This document shows positions 22,841-34,854 of a stretch of DNA of 64,000 nt, piece after piece. The DNA comes from Flammulina velutipes. Taxonomy: Eukaryota > Basidiomycota > Agaricomycetes > Agaricales > Physalacriaceae. Every line of letters starts with the position of its first letter. Position 1 is the stretch's first letter. The notes under the pieces were generated by a model, which was given only the letters and a program-made list of their open reading frames with translations, did not search any database and had not been told where the DNA came from. The DNA is taken from the NCBI GenBank assembly GCA_011800155.1, contig CM022368.1, positions 1,178,001 to 1,242,000 on the forward strand, given 5' to 3'. The translations under genes were made by a program, and so were the position numbers.

Positions 22841-24735
22841 TCATTGTTGCCATTGGTTGTGAAGTCCAACGATATCGTCTCCGCCGTTGAGCGCTGCAGA
22901 TGCCAACGGCGCAGGCTCCCTAGATTCCTCGTTGCCCTTCACGCCGTTCACTTTGAGTCGGACGTTGTCGGCTCGTTGATTTTCAAGATTAAGAAGGTAG
23001 TCTTCGTCAACACCGCCAGTCACATAGTCGCCAGTGAACACAGAGCAATCGAACTTCTTTATGTTCGGGTTAAATTGTCGCACAGAAGCTTCCAAGTCCT
23101 CCAGGGTTTGAAAGATAACCAGGTCGGCGCCGATAGCCTTCCCTATAGACGCAGTATCCCGTCCGTATGCCACTAGCTCGGAGCGAGAGGGCATATCAAT
23201 ACCGTAAACGTTCGGATATCTATTACAGTGTGAGGACGTAGGGAAACTGGTGGTTCGGAAAATACCTGATAGGGGGGGCACAACTTGCGACGATGACTTT
23301 CTTGGCGCCGACGTCCTTCGCCATCTGGATGATTTCCTTGGACGTTGTTCCACGAACAATAGAATCTGAACGAAATGATGAATCAGAGTTCTCAGGCTAG
23401 CAGGAGATGCGAACCATCCACCAAGAGAACATTCTTATCAGCGAATTCCAATGCCATCGCGTTCAGTTTGCGCCTGACGTTCTTCTTCCGCATTTGCTGA
23501 CCTGGCATGATAAAAGTTCGGCCGACATAACGATTTTTGATAAATCCTTCGCGATAAGGCAGTTGAAGCTTTTGGGCCAAGTTAAGTGCAGCAACTCGGG
23601 ACGTGTCGGGAACCTGTTAGCCTACTCAGTTTGCGTGACGATGAAATAATCGAACTACTGACCGGGATGACCACGTCGACAGTCAGGTTGTTCTCCGCCA
23701 GGACGCGCTTAACCTCCTCAGCCAATGCGTCGCCCATGGCCATACGACTTCGATAGACGCTGACACCGTCTAGGACAGAATCGGGCCGAGCGAAGTAGAC
23801 ATATTCAAAAATGTCGGGAGCAAAGACCGCAGGCTCAGCTACTTGACGCCGTACAACATTTCCACGGGTGATGATTACAGCCTCGCCTGAAATTACGAGG
23901 TCAAAACACGAGAGTCAGAAAAAAGTGAAGGCACTGACCAGGTTTTACATCTTCCCATTCACTGAAACCACTGGCATCAGCGACGACGCTCTCGCTGGCA
24001 AAGAGATAATCTCTGCCAGATGTCGTCGCGGACCTGCGGGAGCCCATACCCAGCGGTCGAATGCCATTGGGGTCACGGAACGCGATGATGCCAAAGCCAG
24101 CAAGCATTGCAACGCAGGCATAGGCACCCTTTGCCTGCTTGAAGAGACCTCCTACAGCTGTGAAAATATCCTCTTCATTGATTCGGAATTTCCCCGTCTG
24201 CTGGAGATTGTTGGCGAAGATATTCAGGAGCAATTCGGAATCGGACGAAGTGTTGATGTGACGATGCGCCTCAGCATCCAAGAAGTGTAGGAGAGATGCC
24301 GTGTTTATAAGGTTTCCGTTCTGGCCGAGAAGTCAGTTTCGAGATCTTCGTCGGGATAGCTGGGTCTTACATGGGCGAACACGATACCGTAGGGCGAATT
24401 GACGTAGAATGGCTGGGCTTCGGCATTGTTGAAGCTTCCAGCAGTTGGGTAGCGGACTAGTAGGGGATCCATGAGCTCTTGAAGAAAAGGACACGAGAGA
24501 CAGGCTCACCATGGCCAACACCCATGCCTCCGACAAGCCTTTGAATGGCTTTCTCGTCGAAGACATCCCGTACCATACCGTTGGCCTTGCATTGGTAAAA
24601 TCGGCCTTTGTATCCACAGGTAACTATGCCACACGCATCTTGTCCTCTGTGTTGTAACAGTGCCAGACCCTCACAAATTTCGGGAGCAGCGTCGATATTG
24701 GGATCATGTAACAGAAGGCCTAGTATACCACACAC
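22841..24735 (-). CDS. ADE4: Amidophosphoribosyltransferase (glutamine PRPP amidotransferase)
   Basis: A multi-exon minus-strand gene starting MCGILG, so the catalytic Cys2 is exposed after Met removal. The glutaminase half has [22 protein letters not shown], the FAHNGNL loop and [11 protein letters not shown]. The phosphoribosyltransferase half has [17 protein letters not shown] and the PRPP-binding loop [16 protein letters not shown], followed by [10 protein letters not shown]. The C terminus ends in a low-complexity tail. The enzyme catalyses the first committed step of purine synthesis. The 220-bp upstream gap holds its promoter; no clear regulatory site was recognised. Confidence 0.96.
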
Positions 24736-24955
24736 TGTGAAGAATTAATTAGTACGTTCGCATGATAAACCAGTGGTTTGGGCTGACTGATGAGAAGATT
24801 GGGACCGATGGACGTGTAAAGACAACAACATTTTTTTGACTGAAATGCTATCGATCGAAAAAAGTAACATTTTTACGTAAACCATTGCGGTCCGGCTGCC
24901 CCTTCGTCCAAGTATAATATTTTTGATTCATATACGTATACGAGGCTCGAAGATA

Positions 24956-25901
24956 CTATGGAATATATCTAGAATTGAGAATCTGTATCAGCCTTTGATC
25001 TTCAGAGAGTCTACTAGGTCCCGGATGCTTGGGTGGAATGTCCATAGATAGCGTGCTGTACCCTCCAATTGCAACATGCAATGAAGGCAACATAGAAGTC
25101 GCCGGGGAAGATGAATGAGATTCCAGCTCTTCACCCTTCCTATTCTTACTACTCCGGTAAATCCCCGATGGAAGGACAACCCTACTCAGCACAATGTCAT
25201 GGTCAACAGTAGGGATGTTAGCCAAGTCGGCATAACTGAAGTAAGCCGTGATGTGCCACTTGCGCGGTGCTGACGTTGGAGATAGGTGTACCCAAGCAGA
25301 GTAGGCTTGCTTGATCAAGCCTCGGTGTGTTCCGCCACTTCTATCCTGATGAAGGAGGGCAGACGATAACGGAACGCTGCGCGTCACTCCTTCAACAAAG
25401 CGGAACGTCGACGACCTGTAAATAGCGTTAAAATACCCTCTTAGCCATGTGTCAGTGGAGATGCGTACTTGGGAGATATTGTACTGGCATTGGCGGTAGA
25501 TGTCAGTTTTTCGTCATAGAATAAGTAAGGCTGGAAAAAAGAAGTTCGACATTCATTACTTGTTCATCAAGAGGTAAACACACCTCGCGCATGCGAGATT
25601 GGCCCCAGAGACGGCCATCTAGAAGCGGGGGTGAGCGGATCGAACTGTTAAGATGTGAAGAGGTCCACTGACCTGTCCATCGCTTCAGGCCCGAATCATC
25701 ATCCTGTTCTTCCCAGACGAATACAGCACCGGAGCGTATATAGGTCGCCCGCTCGGAGGTATTCAGGCGTCGTGTGACGGGGAGGAGAAAGCCCTGGCGC
25801 ACGGCCTCGAATACGATGTGAGCATCTCTGACATCGCGAAGATGAAGTCTTGGGTGTGTGGCTTGCTGAACCAAAAGATTTGTGGAGTTGGAGCAGTGCA
25901 T
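24956..25901 (-). CDS. Gti1/Pac2 (WOPR) family transcription regulator
   Basis: Four exons on the minus strand, with the ATG at 25901. The WOPRa part has LHLRDVRDAHIVFEAVRQG, TRRLNTSERATYIRSGAVFV and, after splicing, RWTDGRLWGQSRMREPYLFY. The WOPRb part has HRGLIKQAYSAWVHL, RKWHITAYFSYADL and IPTVDHD. WOPR proteins (Wor1, Ryp1, Pac2) bind DNA and control morphological switching and development in fungi. At about 275 residues it is short: only a small tail follows the domain, without the long Gln/Ser-rich C terminus of Wor1. The intron after MRE (GTGTGT to CAG, 54 nt) is preferred over an internal 29-nt alternative because it restores the conserved REPYLFYDEKL. Confidence 0.92.
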
Positions 25902-26475
25902 CCTAGCGTCGAGGGCTATTAGGGAGGTAGACAGCGGTCCAGTTTGAAGCGCATCCTATATATCTAGAGTATCCCCATCAAATGCCTATGTCATTTATTT
26001 CGAAGGAATGGGTGTGCATTGAGTGGCCAGGCAAGTGATGGACATTATTGACGCTGAAGTAAATCAATGCGACAGTTGTACACGCCCTCGTGGTCCTGCA
26101 TGTGCAAGAGGTGTCAACCAAAATGGATTTGGATTCACCGTGGATAGAAAACAGATGGCAAAAATAGACGAATCGATAGGCGTTGCACAGCGAGTCAACA
26201 TCAGATACACGGGAGAATTGAGGTTCTTAGTCGTAGGCGTCAGACTGAGTAGTTCCCGAGACGATATGAAGAATGAATACAGCTGGCATAAGCCTATTCT
26301 AGAAGGGATATTGCAGATGACGCGAGACTGAGGCGGCGGGAATACTACGCCCAGGTTTACCATTGCGGTCTCCGTTGTAGTGTACACGTTTGAGTTGTCG
26401 AAAGCGAGCTGAAAGAGCGAACGGACGAAAGTCACGGACCAACAGACGGCGGGCCGTGAGCTGCCGATTACTGTA
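25902..26475. other. Divergent promoter region between WOPR gene and Elongin A
   Basis: 574 bp without a supported gene. A 147-codon antisense open frame exists, but its translation has no recognisable domain. Long upstream regions are common for WOPR regulators. I see no clear repeat or operator. Confidence 0.35.
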
Positions 26476-27781
26476 ATGGGCCACTCAGGGGCAACGCTAA
26501 CTATCACTGAAAACGTGGCACAACCCGCTCATCGCCACTCAACGTCCTTCAACGACGACAACGACAAGATACTGGACATGCCAAGCGACGAGGATAGCCC
26601 GTCGAATATAGTGCCAACGCTCGTCTGGTTCGCCCAGCGAGGTAGTTATCTCGCCATTGTTACTTCATCACCTTGCCGACGCTGACCTGTCATTTAGTGG
26701 CTGTAAAGTATCTGGACTGTAAGTACACGTCAGCGAGGATATAGTCCATTCCGTACTCACAACGATATGCAGCTATAGATGAATTTGGCAGCGACCTGAG
26801 TCTGCGGTACGATCTCCTGAAGCCCATCCTCGATAGATGCTCCGCCGAAGAACTCTTGAAACTTGAACGGAATACTCCTGTGCGTCCAGTCTACCTAAGC
26901 CCACTGGCCATATCTTGATTTCCCACCAGCAAGTCGAATGTTATACTCAAGGTGTGTACTACTTGGACACAATTTCCCAAACCTAAATTTTGACCTTTAG
27001 ATTTATGGCAATCCTTATGCTTAAAAACTCATCCAATAGAAACCCAGAAGTGTTTAACTGGCGAGGAGGAACCTCCGGAGTCGTGGAAGACTCATTACGT
27101 CGTAAGTCATTTTATCGTACCGCAGTATTGCCGTTCAACTGATTCCTCCGCTGTAGGTATTACAGGAACGGGCACAGCAGCGTTTGGAGGCAATTGGATC
27201 CAAGATGCGACATCAGCGCCTCGCTTTCGAATCCCAGAAGAAGGAACGAGAAGTCAAACTCACTGACCGTGTACCGCCGCCTCCGAAACGTAGTCGTCCA
27301 TGGGGTTGTAAGTTTCCCATCTCTAATCTTTTACATTAAAAACTCATTGTATCTGTCAGGGGGAGCACCAACGCCGAAGACACTTATGCAAAAGACTGTG
27401 TCAGAGGCCTCCAAAATCCAACGAAATGTACATCAAACACCATTCCATGCTCAGAGAAATGCACCTCGCGTTCTCACGAAACCATCTGTTGCCTTATTAC
27501 CCGCGCCCTCTCCGCTTTATGCTAACCGGGTCACCGTGAACACGGTGACCAACTCAAGACCTTGGACTTCTCAACGCACACCTCCATCCTCTTCGACGAC
27601 CTCTTCCTCCATGTCGTCACCTCCCCCCACCTCTCCCACAGTCTCCGAGAGGAAACGTAAACCAGACCTGGTCTCACCGCCCACCAACCGACCTCTAAAA
27701 AGACAGAAAAGGGACCCTATGGCGGCCTTATTTCTTCCAAAGGAGCGCGCTCACTCTCAACGATCAACGGTTGCGCGATAA
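26476..27781 (+). CDS. ELA1: Elongin A-like protein (RNA polymerase II elongation factor SIII subunit A)
   Basis: Six or seven exons join into about 310 residues. The N-terminal half holds the Elongin A pattern: VPTLVWFAQRVAVKYLD, the F-box/BC-box-like stretch LRYDLLKPILDRCSAEELLK, then DLWQSLCLKTHP and EEEPPESWKTHYV. A charged helix and a basic, Pro/Ser-rich C-terminal tail with KRQKRDPMAALFL follow; a basic tail after PKTLMQK is typical of fungal Ela1. Ela1 forms a Cullin-Elongin ligase that ubiquitinates stalled RNA polymerase II. The ATG at 26476 is the first in frame; a later Met (MPSDEDSP) about 33 residues on is an alternative start. Confidence 0.82.
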
Positions 27782-28341
27782 CACGCTCCTTACGCTTCAC
27801 CCTTAATATCATCGCTCTCTCTGTATCATCACATGCGTTGTTTTATTCGTATCGCTGTACTCTAGTTGCATATCATGAAGGCTTGGACTATTGTCGATAT
27901 ATCACTATCTGTGGGCTGTACTCGTATTCCTTGGATCCCTCTGCTCGCATACCATTCACCTTATTCTTTGCATAGTCATCTTCTGTATCTTCACAGCATA
28001 ATGCACTCAGGATTTCCTTGTTAAGATCTGTGCAAGAATACAAACTTGTCATGAACATTCATTCTTCGGACTCGAAGCCATCTAGATGACCTGAAAGTAA
28101 GAGTAATAACTATGTATAGAAATGCTGGAGGGATGGATGATAGGTAAAGGTTTCTTTAAGAATGAAAGTCAGATGCGTGTGAGTGATGTAAAACAGAATG
28201 GACGGATGATAAAAAGGTTTGGGGTCAAGATATTTTACATTAGAGTCGCAGAGAAAAAGCAGATGGGGAGTAGCTGTATTAGTGAGGTAGTCAGACGGTA
28301 CGTCAGTCATGAGCGAGCTGGCAGGAATGAGGGTGCTTCTC
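27782..28341. other. Convergent intergenic region
   Basis: 560 bp between the 3' ends of Elongin A and GID7. It is AT-rich and should hold both 3' UTRs. No gene or repeat is recognised. Confidence 0.4.
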
Positions 28342-30794
28342 CTAGTGATGATGGATCTTGCCTTTGCCTTTGCCAACGGGAGAACCTGGCTGAGAAACCG
28401 GTTCCGTGTTAACAAGTGCTTCCCATATGCGGATTGTGTGGTCATCAGAGCAGGACGCGAACATACGCTCCTTGCGGGGGTTCCATGCCACAGAATTGAC
28501 ACTGCCTTCCCCGTGTCCCGGAAGGACTTCTAACAATACGCCAGTTTCGCGATGCCACACGTACACGTTGCCATCTAGATAGGATAAGCGTCAGTCACAT
28601 ACGTCTGTCATTTGTTAAGGAATGGCCGCGGACCTTCACTACCACTGACAACGAAGCTACCATCCATACCCCCAAAACAGCTTCGAATGACATGTCTACC
28701 TTGTTTCTGGCCAGTAAACTTGCGTGTTACACGGCCAAGATTAAGATCCCAGAGGTGTAATTCCTATCTATGTATGAGAAAGTGACTCAGCGAAACTCAT
28801 CGTGGAACTCACATCGGGAGCGTGGTTGATGAGGGCGTATTGCGAGTTTTGCGAAACCTTAACGCTGGTGACTTCGCCTTCCATTAGCACGGACCTGAAC
28901 TGAGATGAGCGAAGTTTCCTATACTGAATACAGGGCTTACATTTCTACTTGCTTGGTGGCAAAAGTATAAGTGATCAGCCAATTGTCAGATGCGCTTCTC
29001 GGAGTGCCATTCCCGCCAGTCGGAGGTGTGTCCCCAGAGCGACGGCCACCAGACCTTGCGCTTGAGCCGGAAGGTACGTTGGATATGTAGTGTATCCCGA
29101 CAGTTACGACGCGAGCCATGTCCGGCGTTATTGCAAGGCTTGTTATCCGTATAGCCGTGGTACCCCATGAATCAATCTCTTTGCCATCTGCGTCCTATAT
29201 GATTGCATGAGAAAAGCACATCTGATAGCCATGTGAGTGAACTGAACTGACCCATTGTATAATTTTACGATCCAGTGCCGCCGACAAGAAGCTACTCCCA
29301 TCGGCCAACCACACTAACGACGTTACAGTCTCTGTGTGAGTGTCTAACGTTTTTTGACAAACACCAGTCTTTAAAATTTAATTAGATAACGTCTCGTACG
29401 ATCGAAGCAACGCACCTTCGCATTCCATAACTTGATCACGTTTTCTGCACTGGTTAGGAGGATACTATCATCTGGTGACCACGCCAAGCAGCCCACAGAG
29501 TATGGATGGTCATTGAGAATCAAATGGGTATCCCATTGTCTTGTCGACGGTTCGACTTCGGGCTGTAAAGACGATTGAGTTACGTTTCGCTGAAGAGGAG
29601 GGGAATTGGTCTACCCCAATTTTCCATATGATTGCAGCTTTATCTTTGCTTGCACTTGCAAGATAGGCGCCGTCGTGACTCCATTCAATATTCCACACTT
29701 CGTCTTTGTGGCCTTTTAGAATCGTAGTAGTTGTTCTTGGAAATCCGGATTTGTCGCACTGATGGTCGCTGTATAACGAAAAGTCCTCATCGGCGAGGGG
29801 AATGTTGTGATAAAGGCATTGCTGCCGTTGATACATCCGTGCTTGCTGCAGCAAGATCGGCATTCGACGTTGAGGAATCATGATTGATGAGGGGATATAA
29901 TCTGGTCGATAATGAGCTCAGCTTATAGATGAAATATGGATGTCAATGCTTACGATGTAAATTAGCTAGCAGTTGTTGACGGGAATTCCCCGACGCGCCG
30001 TCCCAGGAAGCGCGTCGTCGTAAATCCTCTGGTTCAGAACACATAATTAAACTGGCAATCGGTCAGATGGTCGATACCCGGAGGTGGAAGCAATTGACTC
30101 GGACCTTGATAATGTATGCAGCTGTTCAGACTCTACACCGAGAGGTGCCAGATCGTTTCGGAGAACATAGAGAGCGTCGGTGGGCTTTCCGGCTTCAAGG
30201 AGCTCGAGATATTTCTGCTGGTTTATGAAGAACTTGGCATCCTTTGACGCGAGTTAGAGTTATGATGCTCTCAGTGTAGCAGTATCATGTACTCACCATC
30301 AATCCATCCGTGTCCACGAGGCCTAATCGCTCTAACATTGCCTCTGCCTGTGTCCATGCACCCTCAAGTATTGCAGATCTGAAGTGTGAAACGTCTACCG
30401 CCTCCATGGCATACCCCGACTCCTGCTCTAAAACAACCGCAGCATGCCTTAATTAGTCGACAGTGGTCAGAAAGGCAGTAAGGGCAAATCCGCGGGAAGA
30501 AACGCACGAGTATCCCACATCCCGCAGACTTTGGACCACCAACCGCACGAACTCTTCGCGATCTATTGACATGTCCTCGTAGAGACGCGTGCCGGGGATG
30601 ATGACTCTTGGTATTCCTGGTGGCTTGCCATTCTTCTGCAAGCCATTCGTGCCACTGTGGCCGTTCGTGGTGGGCGACGAAAGGGAGGGTAATAGGTGCC
30701 CATTGGTAGATGCTGTTGGGCTGTCGAGCCCTCGAGAAGAAGGGCCAGCTTCCATGGTGGGTGTAGCGTGTTGTCCAGGTTCAGGTAACCTCAT
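28342..30794 (-). CDS. GID7: GID complex subunit 7 / WDR26-like LisH-CTLH-WD40 protein
   Basis: A multi-exon minus-strand gene. After a disordered Asn/Ser-rich start comes a LisH helix pair (EEFVRLVVQSLRDVGYSHAA) and a CTLH region (FRSAILEGAWTQAEAML). Seven or so WD40 repeats follow, among them ILKGHKDEVWNIEWSHDG, LASASKDKAAIIWK, ENVIKLWNAKTG and FASCSDDHTIRIWEAL. Gid7/WDR26 is a subunit of the GID/CTLH E3 ligase that degrades gluconeogenic enzymes in yeast. The ATG used here (30794) lies inside a longer open frame. An upstream exon (about 30922-31185) splices in frame onto it and looks coding, with a KRQR basic cluster at the junction, but it has no in-frame ATG. The true N terminus is therefore uncertain. 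Confidence 0.9.
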
Positions 30795-31185
30795 GTTAAT
30801 GGAATGGGGCGGAAGGTCGTCTGTTCTTTGTCGTTTGTTAGCTCTGGTTTGGTCGCCGTCTGAAGGAAAGTGCAGTTTAGATTAGTCATTCTACAACTTG
30901 AGGAGGAGAGTCGTAATCACCGAGTGGGGTAAGCACCTGTCCAATGTCACTTGTGTTGTCCTCCTCAAGCTCTTCTCGAGAACGAGTGGCAGGAATGAGG
31001 CTCGACGTCGACCTAACGTCGCTAATTGTTGTCGAGGGCAATGAGGAAGTGTCGAAGGGCGCTTGAGAATGTGTAGAGGCGATGGAAAGAGATCCAAGGG
31101 TTGCAGCCGATGACGGGGGAAGCGAGTCCCGCAGAGGGAGTCTATTGGTAGTTGAATCAATGATGACCGACGTATCGTTTCTCGC

Positions 31186-32837
31186 TGGCTGCGTGTGGAT
31201 TGGTATTCAGGTTGTACACCTCTGTCGCCGACAACGACAAAGGAAATTCGGTGGTCCGTAGTCGTGGTTCAGAAGTCAGATTGTTTTATCCAGCCTGCTC
31301 AGCATCGCGATGTGCCGTTCACACGCGCGGTTTAATTCTTAGTATCCGTCACAATCTTGATAATATTATGAGCAACCTTTCTATTCATTAGGCCACCATA
31401 ACTGGCTGTATGTACGATAAAAGCAATGGTACAATACCCCTTGATTGTGAGTCTTATCTTTATTTGTGAGAGACGTTCTGGGCAGTTTGGGTTATCTGAA
31501 GAGCGTTACAGCACAGACACTCAAATATGGGTAACAACGCGCAGGGTATCCAGCAAAGAGGGACTACGCCACTCGATGTACAGCGCAGCTGAGGCGCGGG
31601 CTTCGGCATTTTCCGTTTTAGAGAGAGCTCTCAAGTTGCTCTCACAAACTGGATCCATATTACTTGCCGTGCCGGCAAGTGTACCAGCAGATGTAGAAAA
31701 TCGACAAGTGTCCAGAGCATAAGCCCTTCGAGACGTTGACTTGGGATAGGAACAGAAGCAGAGTAATATACATGCTGAGTGTTATCTGTCTTGGAAGAAA
31801 AATCGAAGAAAAACCGCAGACTTCTATCGCGTGGGGGCGAGCGCTAGCAGAGCAGAATCTCAGAGGAAGTCTTAGATGTGAGTTTCTGACGGTGGAGTAG
31901 ATAAGGCGGGACTCAGATAGTGCGCTCGTTTCGCATAGGTTGGGCGCGAGATCGCTGTATGCTAAAGTATTTAGCCATATAACAGTCGAAAGAGAATAGA
32001 TTAACCCAGCCATTGGGCTGAAACGTGGTGGTGGCAGGATGAGAGATTGATCGAGGTACGTGACCACAGCCAAGCTAATTCCCGCCGCCACCCATTTAAT
32101 CAAGCCTCCCCCTTCTTTCTGCAATCAACTGTGACTGACGTTTAGCTCCTGAACCATGTCTCGATCTGTCCAAGGGCGCTTGTGCGTCCACGTAGATCAC
32201 CAGACATTGCAAGTGACTTACAATTGGTATTGGAAAAAGGACTCAAAAGTCTCGAACCGCATTGACGACGACAAGGTGTACGTTATCCATGACGCTAGAG
32301 TCTCACAAGCAACTTACCGAGAGCAGTTGTGAACGAAGCCAACGCGATAGAGCTGAAGGTATAAATTTCGTGACAGTAGTATAGTAGCACAACAGTATTG
32401 GTTTGGATTGTAGGTATTCCTGGTTCGAATTGCTAAGATGAGGTGATGAGACAATGCAATAGAATGTAAGAGACAGTAATGTGAAGGACGGTATGTAAGG
32501 GAAGATGCAAAGAACTGGGAAGTAACGACAATAGCATTGAGTGACCGCAACGATGAGGATAATTATGCTGAGGTGGGTGATGCGTGGGACAAAGGAAACC
32601 TGAAGAAGCCTTTTTGAGGCGAATGAAAAGATATGCCTGGGTAAATAGATGCGATGATGACAGTGTTGTGGTGATGGTGTTGGAATGGCTTCATTCTAGG
32701 CGGCGATGCGAGCGTTTTCGTGATGTCGGTCGCGTCAATAATCGTGTTTTGATGCAAACCATGTCGTGATGGGGCTGCGAATTTTGAATGGGCGGCATAA
32801 GCGGACTATGAGTGTCAACGCAAGTCCGAGTCCTGCA
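31186..32837. other. Gene-poor region upstream of GID7
   Basis: About 1.65 kb without a gene I can identify. Small open frames occur, for example 31426-31722 (with a possible 39-nt intron after seven codons) and 32157-32333 (58 codons). Neither shows a known domain, so I leave them unassigned. Part of this region must be the GID7 5' leader and promoter, since the GID7 frame continues to about 31186. Confidence 0.35.
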
Positions 32838-34123
32838 TCATCGGAACCTCGACGACGCCCGACCCTCCCGATGTAGGAGGCCACTACGGCCGTGTCCAAA
32901 ACCCGGTGCATTGTTAGGTCCTCCAATCCCGTCCAGCTCCTCCCGTCGTGCACGGCCTCGGCGCTCCTCGGTAGTCTCTCGACGTCCGAAAGAATACTCA
33001 GAGGATAAACCGTCCAGCTTGGCTGGCGGAGAACTATTGCGCCTGATAGCAGCACGTCCTCGCCCAGGATGCGACACTTTCTCGAGAAGCGGAGAAGTAG
33101 TGCCTCGACTGTCTAGCCGCGGACGAGGTTGTAGAGTAGTGTCCACGGTAGTGGTATACACATCACCAGATTCCTCAGGGTTGCTCTGAGATCGAGACGA
33201 AGAGCTGAAAGAACTGTGGGAACCTCTAGACATTAATTTGCGTCCCCGTGATGTGAATGGAGGAAGGCTAGCGGTAAATCCAGCGAGGGATAGTTTTGGA
33301 GTAGGAGGAGACGGGCGTGCAATGGTCTGGCTAGACGTTGATACTGTCGGTGAGCCTTTTTTCGATCCATCGGAGGGAGAACGAGGGGAGCTACCAATCT
33401 GAAGTAAAGAGAAGTAGGAGGGAAGGGATGCACGGTTGCGCCGTTTGGATTTTGTGAGAGTATCGTCCTTCTCGTTGAATACAAAGGCTTCAGCGTCGCG
33501 CTCGGGAGCGGACTGTGGAACGAGTTGCTCCGAGCAATCATCACTGAACGAGGCGCAGTCGTCTGTGGAGTATGGTCCTCCGGAGATAGAGCCAGACGAC
33601 CCACGTTTATTAAGGTGGGGGACGGTAGACCGGGTGTTTGTGCCGGATGGACGGCGAGCGTAGGATAAGGGACGAGGACGCAGCTCGAATTGAGCGGATG
33701 ATGATTTGGAAGAGAGTTGGCTGGCAGAGTCGGCTGTATCTGCATCGCTGACGGATGCAAGAAAGGCGTCGTCGTCGTCCTGGTCCTCGTCATCCGTGTC
33801 CAAAGACCAGGATGTCGAAGACGCAGACGACGACGAGGCGGACTGGCGATGACGGTATCCGCGAAGGGCAGACCCAAGCGCAGAAGGAATAAGGGGAGGG
33901 ACTTCCCCGCCGACAGCGTATTCGATGCGTGGGGAGGAAAATGCACTACTGGCTGATGAGAGGCAAGGCGAGGAGGTATCCAATACCTGGCACTCGTCGC
34001 TGCAATATGCCCTCCTAAAGAAAAGAAAAAAAGTGTAAGCGACGCGATGGGACAAGGTCGTACAGCAACGTACCCGTCGTCGTGCAGATGATTCCCACAT
34101 GTTAGGCAGCGTTCTTCAAACAT
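32838..34123 (-). CDS. ECL1: Ecl1-family zinc-binding protein
   Basis: Two exons on the minus strand (34123 to about 34076, then 34016 to 32838). The short first exon encodes the first zinc pair (CLTCGNHL) and the second exon opens with RAYCSDECQ, giving the CxxC...CxxxC knuckle of Ecl1/2/3 proteins. The conserved stretch GGEVPPLIPSALGSALRGY follows. The remaining 330 residues are Ser/Pro/Arg-rich and disordered, with an acidic Asp run. Ecl1 proteins in fission yeast prolong chronological lifespan and respond to nutrient and zinc status. The basidiomycete version is much longer than the yeast protein of about 80 residues. A 314-codon overlapping frame on the same strand is a shadow caused by biased codon use. 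Confidence 0.8.
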
Positions 34124-34822
34124 TGCTGAAGATAGTTGGTGGAGCGTCGATGCTGCCGACGTCGAGGGCAAGAACAAAGGCGTGAGTAGAATCCAGGCAA
34201 CAAGAATCTGACGGCGCTATTATATATGGAGGACGAAAAAGTTACAAGAAGGTGAGTCAATATTAATTGGGAAGGTACACGTGAGAAAATAAATGGAGTT
34301 AATTTTTATGTGACAGTGACATCGCGCCTTTTCGCCGAGACCGCGTCAGATCAAGACAGATCAGGACAGATCAAATCTGGACTGCCATTGTTCTCAAAGT
34401 GAGGCAAGGGCGCCAGTCAGTCGAGCATCCGTGCAAGGCAAGCTAGCGTCCATATCCGCCTCCAAGTCGTATTTACATTCCAGCTGCTTGTAGCGGCGCA
34501 ATACCCACGTTCTCTGATGCCGGCGCACGCAATTCACCTCCCGGAATGGTTTGGTCAAATGACTGACAGGTCTCCTGAACCGTTCAAACGTGTATGCTTG
34601 ACTTGGTTTGTTCTGCCACGTTTATCTCACACCTGGACGCGACCACTCTGAGGCTCAAAGCGCACGATGCTACATCTTCCCATCAGCTTCCTTCCCTCCT
34701 TGTCTTTGTTCTCATCTGCCAGTCATCATTCTACGCGGCAGCTACTCAGACATGTGTGTGACCGAGAAAATATTTCCCGTTGCCGCTCCATAGTCATAAA
34801 AATGACGCATTGATGTGCCCAT
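34124..34822. other. Ecl1 upstream region
   Basis: 700 bp of probable promoter for the Ecl1-like gene. It contains a short tandem repeat of CAGATCA(A/G)GA, nearly three copies, at 34347-34374. No gene is seen. Confidence 0.4.
34347..34374. repeat. Short tandem repeat, 10-bp unit CAGATCARGA
   Basis: Two full copies and one partial copy of CAGATCA(A/G)GA stand head to tail, about 230 bp upstream of the Ecl1-like start. The copies differ at one base. The repeated GATC-containing word could bind a factor, but that is speculation. Confidence 0.6.
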
Positions 34823-34854
34823 CACTGGGCGGGTAGAAGTTGGTGAAATTCATG
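34823..34854 (+). repeat. Left 32-bp terminal inverted repeat
   Basis: It begins CACTGGGCGGGTAG and ends GAAATTCATG. It matches the right repeat at 35800-35831 base for base when that is reverse-complemented. Confidence 0.95.

Noticed and set aside
25531..25559. A 29-nt intron in the WOPR gene
   Set aside because: A 54-nt intron starting 25 nt earlier (GTGTGT, right after MRE) uses the same acceptor and restores the conserved REPYLFYDEKL sequence, so the ultra-short intron is not needed.
26064..26507. 147-codon minus-strand frame antisense to the Elongin A start
   Set aside because: It overlaps the Elongin A first exon and the divergent promoter. Its translation has no domain.
32350..32450. 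Possible tRNA (GGTTCGAAT-like B box near 32422)
   Set aside because: The flanking bases do not form a T stem or acceptor stem, and no matching A box with a D arm was found.
33233..34177. 314-codon minus-strand open frame
   Set aside because: It overlaps the Ecl1-like gene in another frame. The Ecl1 frame has the zinc knuckle and conserved GGEVPPLIPSALG, so the other is a shadow of biased codon use.
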